Source: PCRC01 sp017848435
GTDB lineage: Bacteria; Pseudomonadota; Gammaproteobacteria; Burkholderiales; Burkholderiaceae_C
DNA length: 64,000 nucleotides
Assembly: GCA_965284315.1 (NCBI GenBank)
Contig: OZ260072.1
Location: 62,001-126,000, forward strand
Direction of reading: 5' to 3'
Shown: one piece after another, positions 12,363 to 20,291 of the stretch
Layout: every line of letters starts with the position of its first letter
Position numbering within the stretch: position 1 is the stretch's first letter
Made by a program: the position numbers and the translations under genes
The notes under the pieces: model-generated
The model's database searches: none
What the model was told of the DNA's origin: nothing
What the model saw: the letters and a program-made list of their open reading frames with translations, nothing else

Positions 12363-13787
12363 ATGCACGCTTCACTCAAACCCCTCGCCTCGGCGGTGCT
12401 GCTCGCCACACTGGGCGCCTGTGCCGTGGGGCCCCACCACGAGCGTCCCACCACACCGGTGCCCGCCGCCTTCAAGGAAACCGACGGCTGGGTGCTGGCC
12501 GTGCCCGCCGATGCGCTCGACCGGGGCCCCTGGTGGGCACTGTTCAGCGACCCGGTGCTCGACACCTTGGCACCCCGGGTGGAGGTGTCCAACCAGAACG
12601 TGGCGGCCGCCACGGCCGCCTACGCCCAGGCACGCGCGCTGGTGCGCGAGCAGCGGGCCGGGCTGTTCCCCACCGTGAACCTGACGGGCGGGGCCACCCG
12701 TTCAGGCGGTGGCAGCGGCCAGTCGGCCGATGGCGGCAACGCGCGCAGCGGCAACAACTTCCAGCTCGGTATCGGCGGCAGCTGGGAACCCGACGTCTGG
12801 GGGCGGCTGGGGCGGGCAACCGCGGGCGCCGAAGCCAGCGCGCAGGCCAGCGCGGCAGACCTCGCGTCGGCCCGCCTGTCGGCGCAAGGCGAGCTGGTGG
12901 CGAACTACCTGTCACTGCGCCAGACCGATGCGCAAATGAAGCTGCTGGCCGACACGCTCAGCGGCTACCAGCGCGTGCTGCAGATCACGCAAAACCGCTA
13001 CACCGCCGGCATCAGCCCCAAAACCGATGTGCTGCAAGCCCAGACGCAGCTCGCCAACGCGCAGGCCGAGGCCCTGGGTCTCTCGCAGCAGCGCGCGCAG
13101 CTGGAGCACGCCATTGCGGTGCTCGTGGGCCAGGCACCGGCCGACTTCACGCTGAGCGCCCAGCCATGGTCGGCCACCGTGCCCGAGGTACCGGCCGGCG
13201 TGCCCTCCACGCTGCTGCAGCGCCGCCCCGACATTGCCGCCGCTGAACGCCGCGTGGCCGCCGCCAACGAGCAGATCGGCATCGCCCAGGCGGCCTTCTA
13301 CCCCAGCCTCAACCTCAGTGCGTCCTATGGCCTGGGCGCGAGCCGGGTGGCGGAACTGTTCAGCGCGTCCAGCAGCGCGTGGTCGCTGGGGCTCTCCGCC
13401 GCACAGGCGCTGTTCAACGCCGGTGCCACGCAAGCCCGGGTGGACGGCGCCCGCGCCGCGCAAGAGCAGGCGGTGGCGCGCTACCGGCAAACCGTGCTCG
13501 GCGCCTTCCAGTCGGTGGAAGACCAACTCGCCGCCACGCGTGTGTTGGCCCAGCAACAGGTCTTGCGCCAGCAGGCATCGGCCGCAGCAGACCAGGTAGA
13601 AACGCAGGTGCTGAACCGCTACAACGCAGGCCAGGTGGGATTTACCGACGTGGTGACTGCACAGATCACCGCGCTCAACGCCCGGCGGTCGCTGGTACAG
13701 GTGCAGGTTGACCGGCAGGTGGCGGCTGTCTCGCTGATCGTGGCATTGGGTGGTGGTTGGCAGGCTGAGAGCGCCACCACGCCATGA
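12363..13787 (+). CDS. outer-membrane efflux lipoprotein (NodT/OprM family)
   Basis: Outer-membrane channel of the tripartite pump. The ATG at 12363 gives a lipoprotein signal with hydrophobic SAVLLATLGAC and the lipobox Cys near residue 20; an upstream in-frame ATG at 12282 lies inside mdtC and would bury the signal, so 12363 is chosen. The 474-aa protein shows the two TolC-type repeats, with the conserved LLQRRPDIAAAERRVAAAN in the second half. It sits directly after mdtA-mdtB-mdtC, so the operon encodes a complete inner- to outer-membrane pump. Confidence 0.93.
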   Translation: MHASLKPLASAVLLATLGACAVGPHHERPTTPVPAAFKETDGWVLAVPADALDRGPWWALFSDPVLDTLAPRVEVSNQNVAAATAAYAQARALVREQRAGLFPTVNLTGGATRSGGGSGQSADGGNARSGNNFQLGIGGSWEPDVWGRLGRATAGAEASAQASAADLASARLSAQGELVANYLSLRQTDAQMKLLADTLSGYQRVLQITQNRYTAGISPKTDVLQAQTQLANAQAEALGLSQQRAQLEHAIAVLVGQAPADFTLSAQPWSATVPEVPAGVPSTLLQRRPDIAAAERRVAAANEQIGIAQAAFYPSLNLSASYGLGASRVAELFSASSSAWSLGLSAAQALFNAGATQARVDGARAAQEQAVARYRQTVLGAFQSVEDQLAATRVLAQQQVLRQQASAAADQVETQVLNRYNAGQVGFTDVVTAQITALNARRSLVQVQVDRQVAAVSLIVALGGGWQAESATTP

Positions 13788-13856
13788 TGCGCATCGGGTC
13801 TGCCCACCGCCACGTTAGTCTGGCAACCCTAACCACGGCGCCATGCGCTGGCCACA

Positions 13857-15167
13857 ATGGCGTCATCTTCACCCGCGTGTGCACCGGCACACCTTGCCAT
13901 GCCTGCTGCCCGTCCCGCTGCCCAACCCACCACACAGCACCTGCGCCTGTCTGACTTGCAGGGCCTGGCCCAGCTGGCCGCGCAAGGCACCGTGGGTGTG
14001 GCGAACATTGCCGAAGGTGTGCATGCCAACGTGTTGCGCACACTGGGCCTGCCGGTTGGCCAGGGCGCGGCCACTGGTCGGACGCGCGGGTTGACCGGCT
14101 TTGTCTACCGCAGCGTGCGTGGCATCGCCCGCGTGGTGGGTGCCGGCAGCCAGGCGGTGCTGTCGCTTCTGCCAGTGTCCGAGAACGCCACAGGCTCCTC
14201 ACCGCAACGCGAAGCCGCCCTGGCCGCGCTGAACGGTGTGCTGGGCGACCAGCTCGCCGCGAACAGCAACCCACTGGCCACCCGCATGGGCCTGTACCAG
14301 AACGGTGAACCAGTGGACCCACTGCAGCCGCCGGCTGCGGCGAACGGCAAAATCCTGCTGCTGGTCCACGGTTTGTGCATGAACGACTTGCAATGGGCAT
14401 CGGGCGGCCAGGACCACGGTCAACAACTTGCCCAGGCACTGGGCTACACACCGCTCTACCTGCGCTACAACACCGGCCAGCATGTGTCGGACAACGGCGC
14501 TGCACTCGCCACACTGCTGCAGCAGTTGGTGGCCCACTGGCCGCAGCCGGTGGACGACATCACCGTGGTTGCGCACAGCATGGGCGGCCTGGTCACGCGC
14601 AGCGCCTGCCAACTGGCAGAGCAGGCCGGCATGCCGTGGCGCAGCCGGCTGCGCCACATCGTGTTTCTCGGCACCCCCCACCATGGCGCCCCCCTTGAAC
14701 AGGCCGGCCACTGGGTTGATCTTCTGCTCGACCGCACCCGCTGGACCGCGCCCTTTGCCCGACTGGGCCACGTGCGCAGCGCGGGCATCACCGACCTGCG
14801 CCATGGCCACGTGCAGGCCGCCGACCGCGCCGAACAAGACCGTTTTGGCCCCTCCCACGCCGACACCCGCCTGCCTTTGCCGCTGCCGGCGGGGGTGGCC
14901 TGTTTCGCACTGGCCGCCACCACCGCCAGCGAGTTGCCTGCGGCACGCCCAGACCACTGGCACCCTACGCTGGTCGGCGACGGGTTGGTCCCGGTGCGCA
15001 GCGCACTCGGTGCGCACGACGACCCGGCCATGCAGCTGCACTTTCCCGAAGCAAGGCAGTTTCTGGCCACTGGCGTCAACCACATGCAGCTGCTGAGCGA
15101 CGCCGGCGTGGCGCAGCAAATGCTGCACTGGCTCACGCCTGCGACCACCCGATCGGTGCGGAAATAA
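13857..15167 (+). CDS. alpha/beta hydrolase, lipase/esterase-like
   Basis: Serine hydrolase of unknown substrate, 436 aa. An Ala-rich ~150-residue N-terminal part precedes the hydrolase fold, which begins ILLLVHGLCMNDLQW. The nucleophile elbow is AHSMGGL with Ser near residue 240; a candidate catalytic His lies in GVNHMQLL near the C-terminus. The fold resembles PGAP1-like or triacylglycerol lipases. No clear signal peptide is seen, so a cytoplasmic or peripheral location is likely. A second ATG at 13899 is possible. It stands alone between the efflux operon and a divergently independent regulator promoter. Confidence 0.75.
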   Translation: MASSSPACAPAHLAMPAARPAAQPTTQHLRLSDLQGLAQLAAQGTVGVANIAEGVHANVLRTLGLPVGQGAATGRTRGLTGFVYRSVRGIARVVGAGSQAVLSLLPVSENATGSSPQREAALAALNGVLGDQLAANSNPLATRMGLYQNGEPVDPLQPPAAANGKILLLVHGLCMNDLQWASGGQDHGQQLAQALGYTPLYLRYNTGQHVSDNGAALATLLQQLVAHWPQPVDDITVVAHSMGGLVTRSACQLAEQAGMPWRSRLRHIVFLGTPHHGAPLEQAGHWVDLLLDRTRWTAPFARLGHVRSAGITDLRHGHVQAADRAEQDRFGPSHADTRLPLPLPAGVACFALAATTASELPAARPDHWHPTLVGDGLVPVRSALGAHDDPAMQLHFPEARQFLATGVNHMQLLSDAGVAQQMLHWLTPATTRSVRK

Positions 15168-15209
15168 CACACCTACACCACCGGAGCCCTCGTACAACAT
15201 CACGGTACA

Positions 15210-15257
15210 GCTATTAAACTTGTAGCGAATGAAAAATTACGCTATATTTTGTGTAGC
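15210..15257 (+). promoter_or_regulatory. promoter with two GCTA-N9-TAGC palindromes upstream of the HxlR-type regulator
   Basis: TTGTAG (15220-15225), a 17-bp spacer and TATATT (15243-15248) make a good sigma70 promoter. Two 17-bp palindromes of the form GCTA-N9-TAGC, at 15210-15226 and 15241-15257, are 31 bp apart (about three helical turns) and cover the -35 and -10 boxes. That is the arrangement of an autorepressor operator. The same palindrome ends the RPT1 repeats in this window, so a repeat remnant is the alternative. Confidence 0.55.
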
Positions 15258-15289
15258 ACCCCCGTTTTGACCCGAAGAGGAGAAGTCCG

Positions 15290-15604
15290 ATGAGTTCCAA
15301 AGAGACCGCCGCCGTCAGCCAGTTGCTGGCACTGCTGGAATCCCGCTATGCACTGCGCGTGCTGTGGGCGCTGAAAGACGGTCACCCGCAAACCTTCCGC
15401 CTGCTGCAAGACAGCGTCGGCGGCATCACACCCAACACGTTGAACACCCGCATCAAGGAGTTGCGCGAAGCCGGTCTGCTCAACCACGGCAGCGACGGTT
15501 ATGTGGTCACCACCAGCGGTGCCGACCTGCTGAAACGCCTCAACGACGTGCAGGCCTTTGCCACCAAGTGGGTCGCCAGCCAAGCCAAGCGCCCGGCCAA
15601 GTGA
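15290..15604 (+). CDS. HxlR-type winged-helix transcriptional regulator
   Basis: Small DNA-binding protein, 104 aa, usual for the family. The winged helix covers nearly the whole chain: SRYALRVLWALKDG (first helices), GITPNTLNTRIKELREAGLL (recognition helix) and the wing GYVVTTSG. It lacks the N-terminal cysteine of redox-sensing HxlR members. GAAGAGGAGAAG just before the ATG is a strong ribosome-binding site. Its promoter carries twin palindromes, suggesting autoregulation. The target genes are unknown; the upstream hydrolase and the downstream FKBP gene are candidates by position only. Confidence 0.75.
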   Translation: MSSKETAAVSQLLALLESRYALRVLWALKDGHPQTFRLLQDSVGGITPNTLNTRIKELREAGLLNHGSDGYVVTTSGADLLKRLNDVQAFATKWVASQAKRPAK

Positions 15605-15729
15605 ACGCCTGCCGGTGGTCTGCGCCACCGGGGCCACTGGCATAATCGAGGGTTGCCCGGCGGGGCCTGCTTTTGCTCACGTGACACGCAGAAACCGCCC
15701 CATTCCAACCTTTTTGCCTGAGACACCCC

Positions 15730-16080
15730 ATGATCACCACCCCTTCCGGCTTGCAGTACGAAGACACCGAAGTCGGCACCGGCGACACCGCAGCAGCCGG
15801 CCAGAGCGTGGCCGTGCACTACACCGGCTGGCTCTACACCGACGGCGTCGAAGGCCGGATGTTTGACTCCAGCGTCAAGCGTGGCCCGTTCGAGTTTTCG
15901 CTCGGCGCCGGCATGGTCATCCGGGGTTGGGACGAAGGCGTCGCCGGCATGAAAGTCGGCGGCAAGCGCAAGCTGATCATTCCAGCCGAACTGGGCTACG
16001 GCGCCCGCGGCGCCGGTGGTGTGATCCCGCCGAACGCCACCCTGAAGTTCGACGTCGAACTGCTCGGCACCGCCGACTGA
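15730..16080 (+). CDS. FKBP-type peptidyl-prolyl cis-trans isomerase
   Basis: Cytoplasmic proline isomerase and folding helper consisting of a single FKBP domain of 116 aa. Conserved positions include VAVHYTGWL, FDSS, GMVIRGWDEGVAGMKVGG, the IPAELGYG strand and GVIPPNATLKFDVELL. There is no signal peptide. It lies upstream of the grpE-dnaK-dnaJ chaperone block, which fits a folding role. A CATAAT hexamer at 15641-15646 could be its -10 box. Confidence 0.93.
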   Translation: MITTPSGLQYEDTEVGTGDTAAAGQSVAVHYTGWLYTDGVEGRMFDSSVKRGPFEFSLGAGMVIRGWDEGVAGMKVGGKRKLIIPAELGYGARGAGGVIPPNATLKFDVELLGTAD

Positions 16081-16128
16081 GACCGGTCTCTTTGCACCGG
16101 GGGCCGGCCGATGGCCCACGGGTGCGCC

Positions 16129-16148
16129 AGCCCGGTGTTTTCCGGGCT
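16129..16148 (+). terminator. hairpin between the FKBP gene and grpE, possible terminator
   Basis: Perfect 7-bp stem AGCCCGG/CCGGGCT with the 6-nt loop TGTTTT. No T-run follows, so termination would be weak or factor-dependent. It would separate FKBP transcription from the heat-shock promoter 40 bp downstream. Confidence 0.35.
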
Positions 16149-16187
16149 GAAATCCCCAAAAATCCCTCGTTTTTGGCGAAAAAACGC

Positions 16188-16214
16188 CTTGAAAGGCGGT
16201 GTACAGCCCCAAGC
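16188..16214 (+). promoter_or_regulatory. sigma32 (RpoH) type heat-shock promoter of grpE
   Basis: CTTGAAA (16188-16194), 12 bases, then CCCCAAGC (16207-16214) closely fits the sigma32 pattern CTTGAAA-N12-15-CCCCATNT. It lies 25 bp before the preferred grpE start. Confidence 0.75.
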
Positions 16215-16238
16215 TGCGGAGCTGCGAGCACACCGTTA

Positions 16239-16823
16239 ATGTTCCAAGCCATGACCCAACCATCCCCCAATACCCCCGAGAACGGCCAGACCGCTGCCCC
16301 TGGCAACGACACACCAGACATTGCCCAGGCCATGCTGCAAGCCGACGCCCTGGCCAATGCGCAGGCCGATCTGGCCGCGCTGCAGGCCAAAAATGCCGAC
16401 CTGGCCGACCAGTACCTGCGCGCCCGTGCCGAGGCCGACAACGCCCGCCGCCGCGCCGACGACGACATCTCCAAGGCCCGCAAGTTTGCGCTGGAAAGCT
16501 TTTCTGAAAGCCTGCTGCCCGTGCTCGACAGCCTGGAAGCCGGCTTGGCCATCAAGGACGTGACGCCGGAACAGCTTCGCGAAGGCGCGGAGGCCACACT
16601 GCGCCAGCTGAAGTCGGCCCTGGAGCGCAACAAAGTTGTCGCCATTGACCCGGTTGCCGGCGCCAAATTCGACCCGCACCAGCACCAGGCCATCAGTGTC
16701 GTGCCCGTACCACCCGGCACGACCCAGGACGCCAACACCATCGTCAGCGTGCTGCAAAAAGGCTACCTGATCGCCGAGCGCGTGTTGCGTCCGGCCCTGG
16801 TCACGGTGTCGGCTCCGGCCTGA
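16239..16823 (+). CDS. grpE: GrpE nucleotide-exchange factor
   Basis: Releases ADP from DnaK and so resets the chaperone cycle. The N-terminus is disordered and Pro/Gln-rich. A long coiled-coil helix follows (DLAALQAKNADLADQYLRAR then ADNARRRADDDI), then the compact beta-domain with FDPHQHQAISVVP and VLQKGYLIAERVLRPALVTV. The start is ATG 16239 or ATG 16251 four codons later; neither has a clear Shine-Dalgarno. The full frame extends well upstream but only these starts give a normal-sized GrpE (190-194 aa). It sits behind a sigma32-type promoter and 128 bp before dnaK. Confidence 0.94.
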   Translation: MFQAMTQPSPNTPENGQTAAPGNDTPDIAQAMLQADALANAQADLAALQAKNADLADQYLRARAEADNARRRADDDISKARKFALESFSESLLPVLDSLEAGLAIKDVTPEQLREGAEATLRQLKSALERNKVVAIDPVAGAKFDPHQHQAISVVPVPPGTTQDANTIVSVLQKGYLIAERVLRPALVTVSAPA

Positions 16824-16837
16824 GACCTGCCGCAGGC

Positions 16838-16862
16838 CTTGAAAACACACAAGTTATCCACA
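16838..16862 (+). promoter_or_regulatory. DnaA box with possible heat-shock promoter upstream of dnaK
   Basis: TTATCCACA (16854-16862) is a perfect consensus DnaA box. It overlaps a weaker sigma32-like element: CTTGAAA at 16838-16844, 13 bases, then CCACACGT. Both lie in the 128-bp grpE-dnaK gap. The box is certain as sequence; its function is inference. Confidence 0.4.
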
Positions 16863-16951
16863 CGTTTAAATCATTGAATCAACAGGGTTGTGAACAGGCT
16901 GGCGGCGGTCGCCGGGCGGTTCGGGCCTCACAGAAAAATCAGGAGTGAATC

Positions 16952-18907
16952 ATGGGAAGAATCATCGGTATTGACCTCGGCACCACCAACAGCTGCGTGT
17001 CCGTCATGGAGGGCAACACGCCCCGCGTGATCGAAAACTCGGAAGGCGCGCGCACCACGCCATCGATCATTGCCTACCAGGAAGACGGTGAAGTGCTGGT
17101 CGGTGCGTCGGCCAAGCGCCAGGCGGTGACCAACCCCCGCAACACCCTGTACGCGGTCAAGCGCCTGATCGGCCGCAAGTTCGCCGAAAAAGAAGTGCAA
17201 AAGGACATCGACCTGATGCCCTACAAGATCGTGGCAGCCGACAACGGCGACGCCTGGGTGGAAGTACGTGGCAAGCAGATTTCGGCCCAGCAGGTCTCGG
17301 CCGACGTGCTGCGCAAGATGAAGAAAACCGCCGAAGACTACCTCGGCGAGCCGGTGACGGAAGCCGTGATCACGGTGCCCGCCTACTTCAACGATGCCCA
17401 GCGCCAGGCCACCAAGGACGCTGGCCGCATTGCCGGTCTGGAAGTCAAGCGCATCATCAACGAACCCACGGCTGCCGCGCTGGCCTTTGGCCTGGACAAG
17501 CAGGAAAAGGGCGACCGCAAGATTGCGGTGTATGACCTGGGCGGCGGCACGTTTGACGTGTCCATCATCGAGATCGCCGACGTGGACGGCGAAAAGCAGT
17601 TCGAGGTGCTCTCGACCAACGGTGACACCTTCCTGGGCGGCGAAGACTTCGACCAGCGCATCATCGACCACATCATTGCCGAGTTCAAGAAAGAGCAAGG
17701 CGTTGACCTGTCCAAGGACGTGCTGGCCCTGCAGCGCCTGAAGGAAGCCGCCGAGAAGGCCAAGATCGAGCTGTCCAACAGCGCGCAGACCGACATCAAC
17801 CTGCCCTACATCACGGCCGATGCGTCGGGCCCGAAACACCTGAATATCAAGATGACCCGCGCCAAGCTGGAAAGCCTGGTCGATGAGCTCATCGAGCGCA
17901 CGATTGCGCCTTGCCGCACCGCCATCAAGGACGCCGGCGTCAGCGTCTCCGACATCCATGACGTGATCCTGGTCGGCGGCATGACGCGCATGCCCAAGGT
18001 GCAGGACAAGGTCAAGGAGTTCTTCGGCAAGGAGCCACGCAAGGACGTGAACCCTGACGAAGCTGTGGCCGTGGGCGCCGCGATCCAGGGCCAGGTGCTG
18101 AGCGGTGACCGCAAGGACGTGCTGCTGCTCGACGTGACCCCGCTCTCCCTGGGCATCGAGACCATGGGCGGCGTGATGACCAAGATGATCGCCAAGAACA
18201 CGACCATCCCGACCAAGTTCGCGCAGACCTTCTCCACCGCCGACGACAACCAGCCGGCCGTGACCATCAAGGTGTTCCAGGGCGAACGCGAGATCGCCGC
18301 CGGCAACAAGCTGCTGGGTGAGTTCAACCTCGAAGGCATCCCACCCGCCGCACGCGGTACGCCACAGATCGAAGTGTCTTTTGACATCGACGCCAACGGC
18401 ATCCTGCACGTCGGCGCCAAAGACAAGGGCACCGGCAAGGAAAACAAAGTCACCATCAAGGCCAGCTCGGGCCTGAGCGAAGCCGAAATCCAGCAAATGG
18501 TGAAAGACGCCGAGCTGAACGCCGCCGACGACAAGATCAAGCTCGAACTGGTGCAGGCCCGCAACGCCGCCGAAGCCAGCGCGCACAGCGTCAAGAAGAG
18601 CCTGGCCGAGCACGGCGACAAGCTCGACGCCGGGGAGAAAGAGAAGATCGAGGCCGCATTGAAGGACGTGGACGAAGCGCTCAAGGGCGACAACAAGGAC
18701 GAGATCGAAGCCAAGGCCAACGCCCTGCTCACCGCCAGTCAGAAGCTGGGTGAAAAAATGTACGCCCAGGCACAGGCGGACCAGGCCGCTGAAGCCACCG
18801 CTGCGGGCCCATCCGGCGCCGGCAATGCTGGCACCGGTGCGTCAGAGAAAAAGGTCGACGACGACAACATCGTGGACGCCGAAGTCAAGGAAGTGAAGAA
18901 AGGTTGA
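16952..18907 (+). CDS. dnaK: molecular chaperone DnaK (Hsp70)
   Basis: ATP-dependent Hsp70 working with DnaJ and GrpE. The ATPase domain starts IIGIDLGTTNSCVSVMEG. Phosphate motifs VYDLGGGTFDVSIIEI (about 190) and VGGMTRMP (about 340) are intact. The substrate-binding domain begins DVTPLSLGIETMGGVMT. The helical lid ends in a flexible Gly/Ala stretch and the acidic tail DDDNIVDAEVKEVKKG. At 651 aa it is the normal length. It has its own AGGAG before the ATG and may have an extra promoter in the grpE-dnaK gap. A strong hairpin follows before dnaJ. Confidence 0.98.
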   Translation: MGRIIGIDLGTTNSCVSVMEGNTPRVIENSEGARTTPSIIAYQEDGEVLVGASAKRQAVTNPRNTLYAVKRLIGRKFAEKEVQKDIDLMPYKIVAADNGDAWVEVRGKQISAQQVSADVLRKMKKTAEDYLGEPVTEAVITVPAYFNDAQRQATKDAGRIAGLEVKRIINEPTAAALAFGLDKQEKGDRKIAVYDLGGGTFDVSIIEIADVDGEKQFEVLSTNGDTFLGGEDFDQRIIDHIIAEFKKEQGVDLSKDVLALQRLKEAAEKAKIELSNSAQTDINLPYITADASGPKHLNIKMTRAKLESLVDELIERTIAPCRTAIKDAGVSVSDIHDVILVGGMTRMPKVQDKVKEFFGKEPRKDVNPDEAVAVGAAIQGQVLSGDRKDVLLLDVTPLSLGIETMGGVMTKMIAKNTTIPTKFAQTFSTADDNQPAVTIKVFQGEREIAAGNKLLGEFNLEGIPPAARGTPQIEVSFDIDANGILHVGAKDKGTGKENKVTIKASSGLSEAEIQQMVKDAELNAADDKIKLELVQARNAAEASAHSVKKSLAEHGDKLDAGEKEKIEAALKDVDEALKGDNKDEIEAKANALLTASQKLGEKMYAQAQADQAAEATAAGPSGAGNAGTGASEKKVDDDNIVDAEVKEVKKG

Positions 18908-18957
18908 TGCCGGTACCAAGCCACCAGCCTTTCTGCCAATGACCTTGGCGCGACCCG

Positions 18958-18997
18958 GCGGAATGCATGCCCAGACAAACGCTGGCATGAATTCCGC
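18958..18997 (+). other. strong stem-loop between dnaK and dnaJ
   Basis: Arms 18958-18971 (GCGGAATGCATGCC) and 18984-18997 (GGCATGAATTCCGC) pair at 13 of 14 positions around a 12-nt loop. No T-run follows, so it is more likely an mRNA stabiliser, processing site or partial attenuator than an intrinsic terminator. It would let dnaJ be expressed below dnaK from one transcript. Confidence 0.6.
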
Positions 18998-19046
18998 TTC
19001 GTCGCTTCCAGGCTGACCGCATCCAACGACCCAACACCCGACCCCC

Positions 19047-20189
19047 ATGGCCAAACGAGACTACTACGAAGCGCTCGGCGTTCCCAAGAATGCTGGCGAA
19101 GACGAGATCAAAAAGGCGTACCGCAAGCTGGCGATGAAGTACCACCCTGACCGCAACCAGGGCGATGCGTCCAAGGCGGCCGAGGAAAAATTCAAGGAAG
19201 CCAAAGAAGCCTACGAAATGTTGTCGGACGCCCAGAAACGGGCCGCCTACGACCAGTACGGCCACGCCGGTGTTGACCCCAACATGCGCGGTGGCGGTGG
19301 CCCCGGCGCCGAGGGGTTTGGCGGCTTCTCGGAAGCCTTTGGCGACATCTTTGGCGACATCTTTGGCGGCCAGCGCGGTGGCCAGCAACGCGGTGGCCGC
19401 CAGGTCTACCGGGGCTCCGACCTCAGCTATGCGATGGAGATCACCCTCGACGACGCGGCCCGGGGCAAGGAAGCCCAGATCCGCATTCCCAGCTGGGACG
19501 AGTGCAACACCTGCCACGGCACCGGCGCCAAACCGGGTACCAGCGCCAAGACCTGCAGCACCTGCCACGGCAGCGGCACGGTGCAGATGCGCCAGGGTTT
19601 CTTCAGCGTTCAGCAGACCTGCCCGCACTGCCGCGGCACCGGCAAGATCATCCCCGAACCCTGTGGCACGTGCCACGGCCAGGGCAAGGTCAAAAACAAC
19701 AAGACGCTGGAAGTCAAGATCCCGGCCGGCATCGACGACGGCATGCGCATCCGCAGCGCTGGCAACGGCGAACCCGGCACCAACGGGGGCCCACCCGGTG
19801 ACCTCTACATCGAAATCCGGCTGAAGAAGCACGACATCTTCGAGCGCGACGGCGACGACCTGCACTGCACTGTGCCGGTGGGCATGCCCACCGCGGCCCT
19901 GGGTGGTGAAATCGACGTGCCCACCCTGGGCGGCAAAGCCAGCATCGACATCCCCGAAGGCACGCAGAACGGCAAAACCTTCCGCCTGCGCGGCAAGGGC
20001 ATCAAGGGCGTACGCTCCAGCTACCCCGGTGACCTCTACTGCCACATCGCGGTGGAAACCCCGGTCAAGCTCAACGAACACCAGCGCCAGTTGCTGCGCG
20101 ACCTGGACGAAGCGCTCAAGTCCGGTGGCATGAAACACAGCCCGAATGAAAAAGGCTGGTTCGAGAAAGCCAAGGAGTTTTTCCGCTGA
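19047..20189 (+). CDS. dnaJ: co-chaperone DnaJ (Hsp40)
   Basis: Delivers unfolded clients to DnaK and stimulates its ATPase. The J domain shows YYEALGV and the HPD tripeptide at residues 33-35. A Gly/Phe-rich linker follows. The zinc domain has four CXXCXGXG repeats (CNTCHGTG, CSTCHGSG, CPHCRGTG, CGTCHGQG), then the C-terminal substrate-binding and dimer domains. It is type I and 380 aa, as expected. A good terminator lies 48 bp after the stop. Confidence 0.98.
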   Translation: MAKRDYYEALGVPKNAGEDEIKKAYRKLAMKYHPDRNQGDASKAAEEKFKEAKEAYEMLSDAQKRAAYDQYGHAGVDPNMRGGGGPGAEGFGGFSEAFGDIFGDIFGGQRGGQQRGGRQVYRGSDLSYAMEITLDDAARGKEAQIRIPSWDECNTCHGTGAKPGTSAKTCSTCHGSGTVQMRQGFFSVQQTCPHCRGTGKIIPEPCGTCHGQGKVKNNKTLEVKIPAGIDDGMRIRSAGNGEPGTNGGPPGDLYIEIRLKKHDIFERDGDDLHCTVPVGMPTAALGGEIDVPTLGGKASIDIPEGTQNGKTFRLRGKGIKGVRSSYPGDLYCHIAVETPVKLNEHQRQLLRDLDEALKSGGMKHSPNEKGWFEKAKEFFR

Positions 20190-20237
20190 CACACAGGTCC
20201 GACAGCACCGTCGGATGACCCGCTTTTGCCGGTGAAT

Positions 20238-20271
20238 GCCGCGGGCTCTGCAAGGGGCCTGCGGCGTTTTT
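20238..20271 (+). terminator. intrinsic terminator after dnaJ
   Basis: GCCGCGGGC (20238-20246) pairs with GCCTGCGGC (20257-20265) at 8 of 9 positions, followed by GTTTTT. It ends the heat-shock block. It also argues against starting the next gene at the in-frame ATG at 20226, which lies upstream of the terminator. Confidence 0.85.
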
Positions 20272-20291
20272 CATTCAGAATGGTGCACCGC

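Noticed and set aside
16854..16862. DnaA box as part of a replication origin
   Set aside because: A single box, with no box cluster, no AT-rich unwinding region and no dnaA/dnaN genes nearby.
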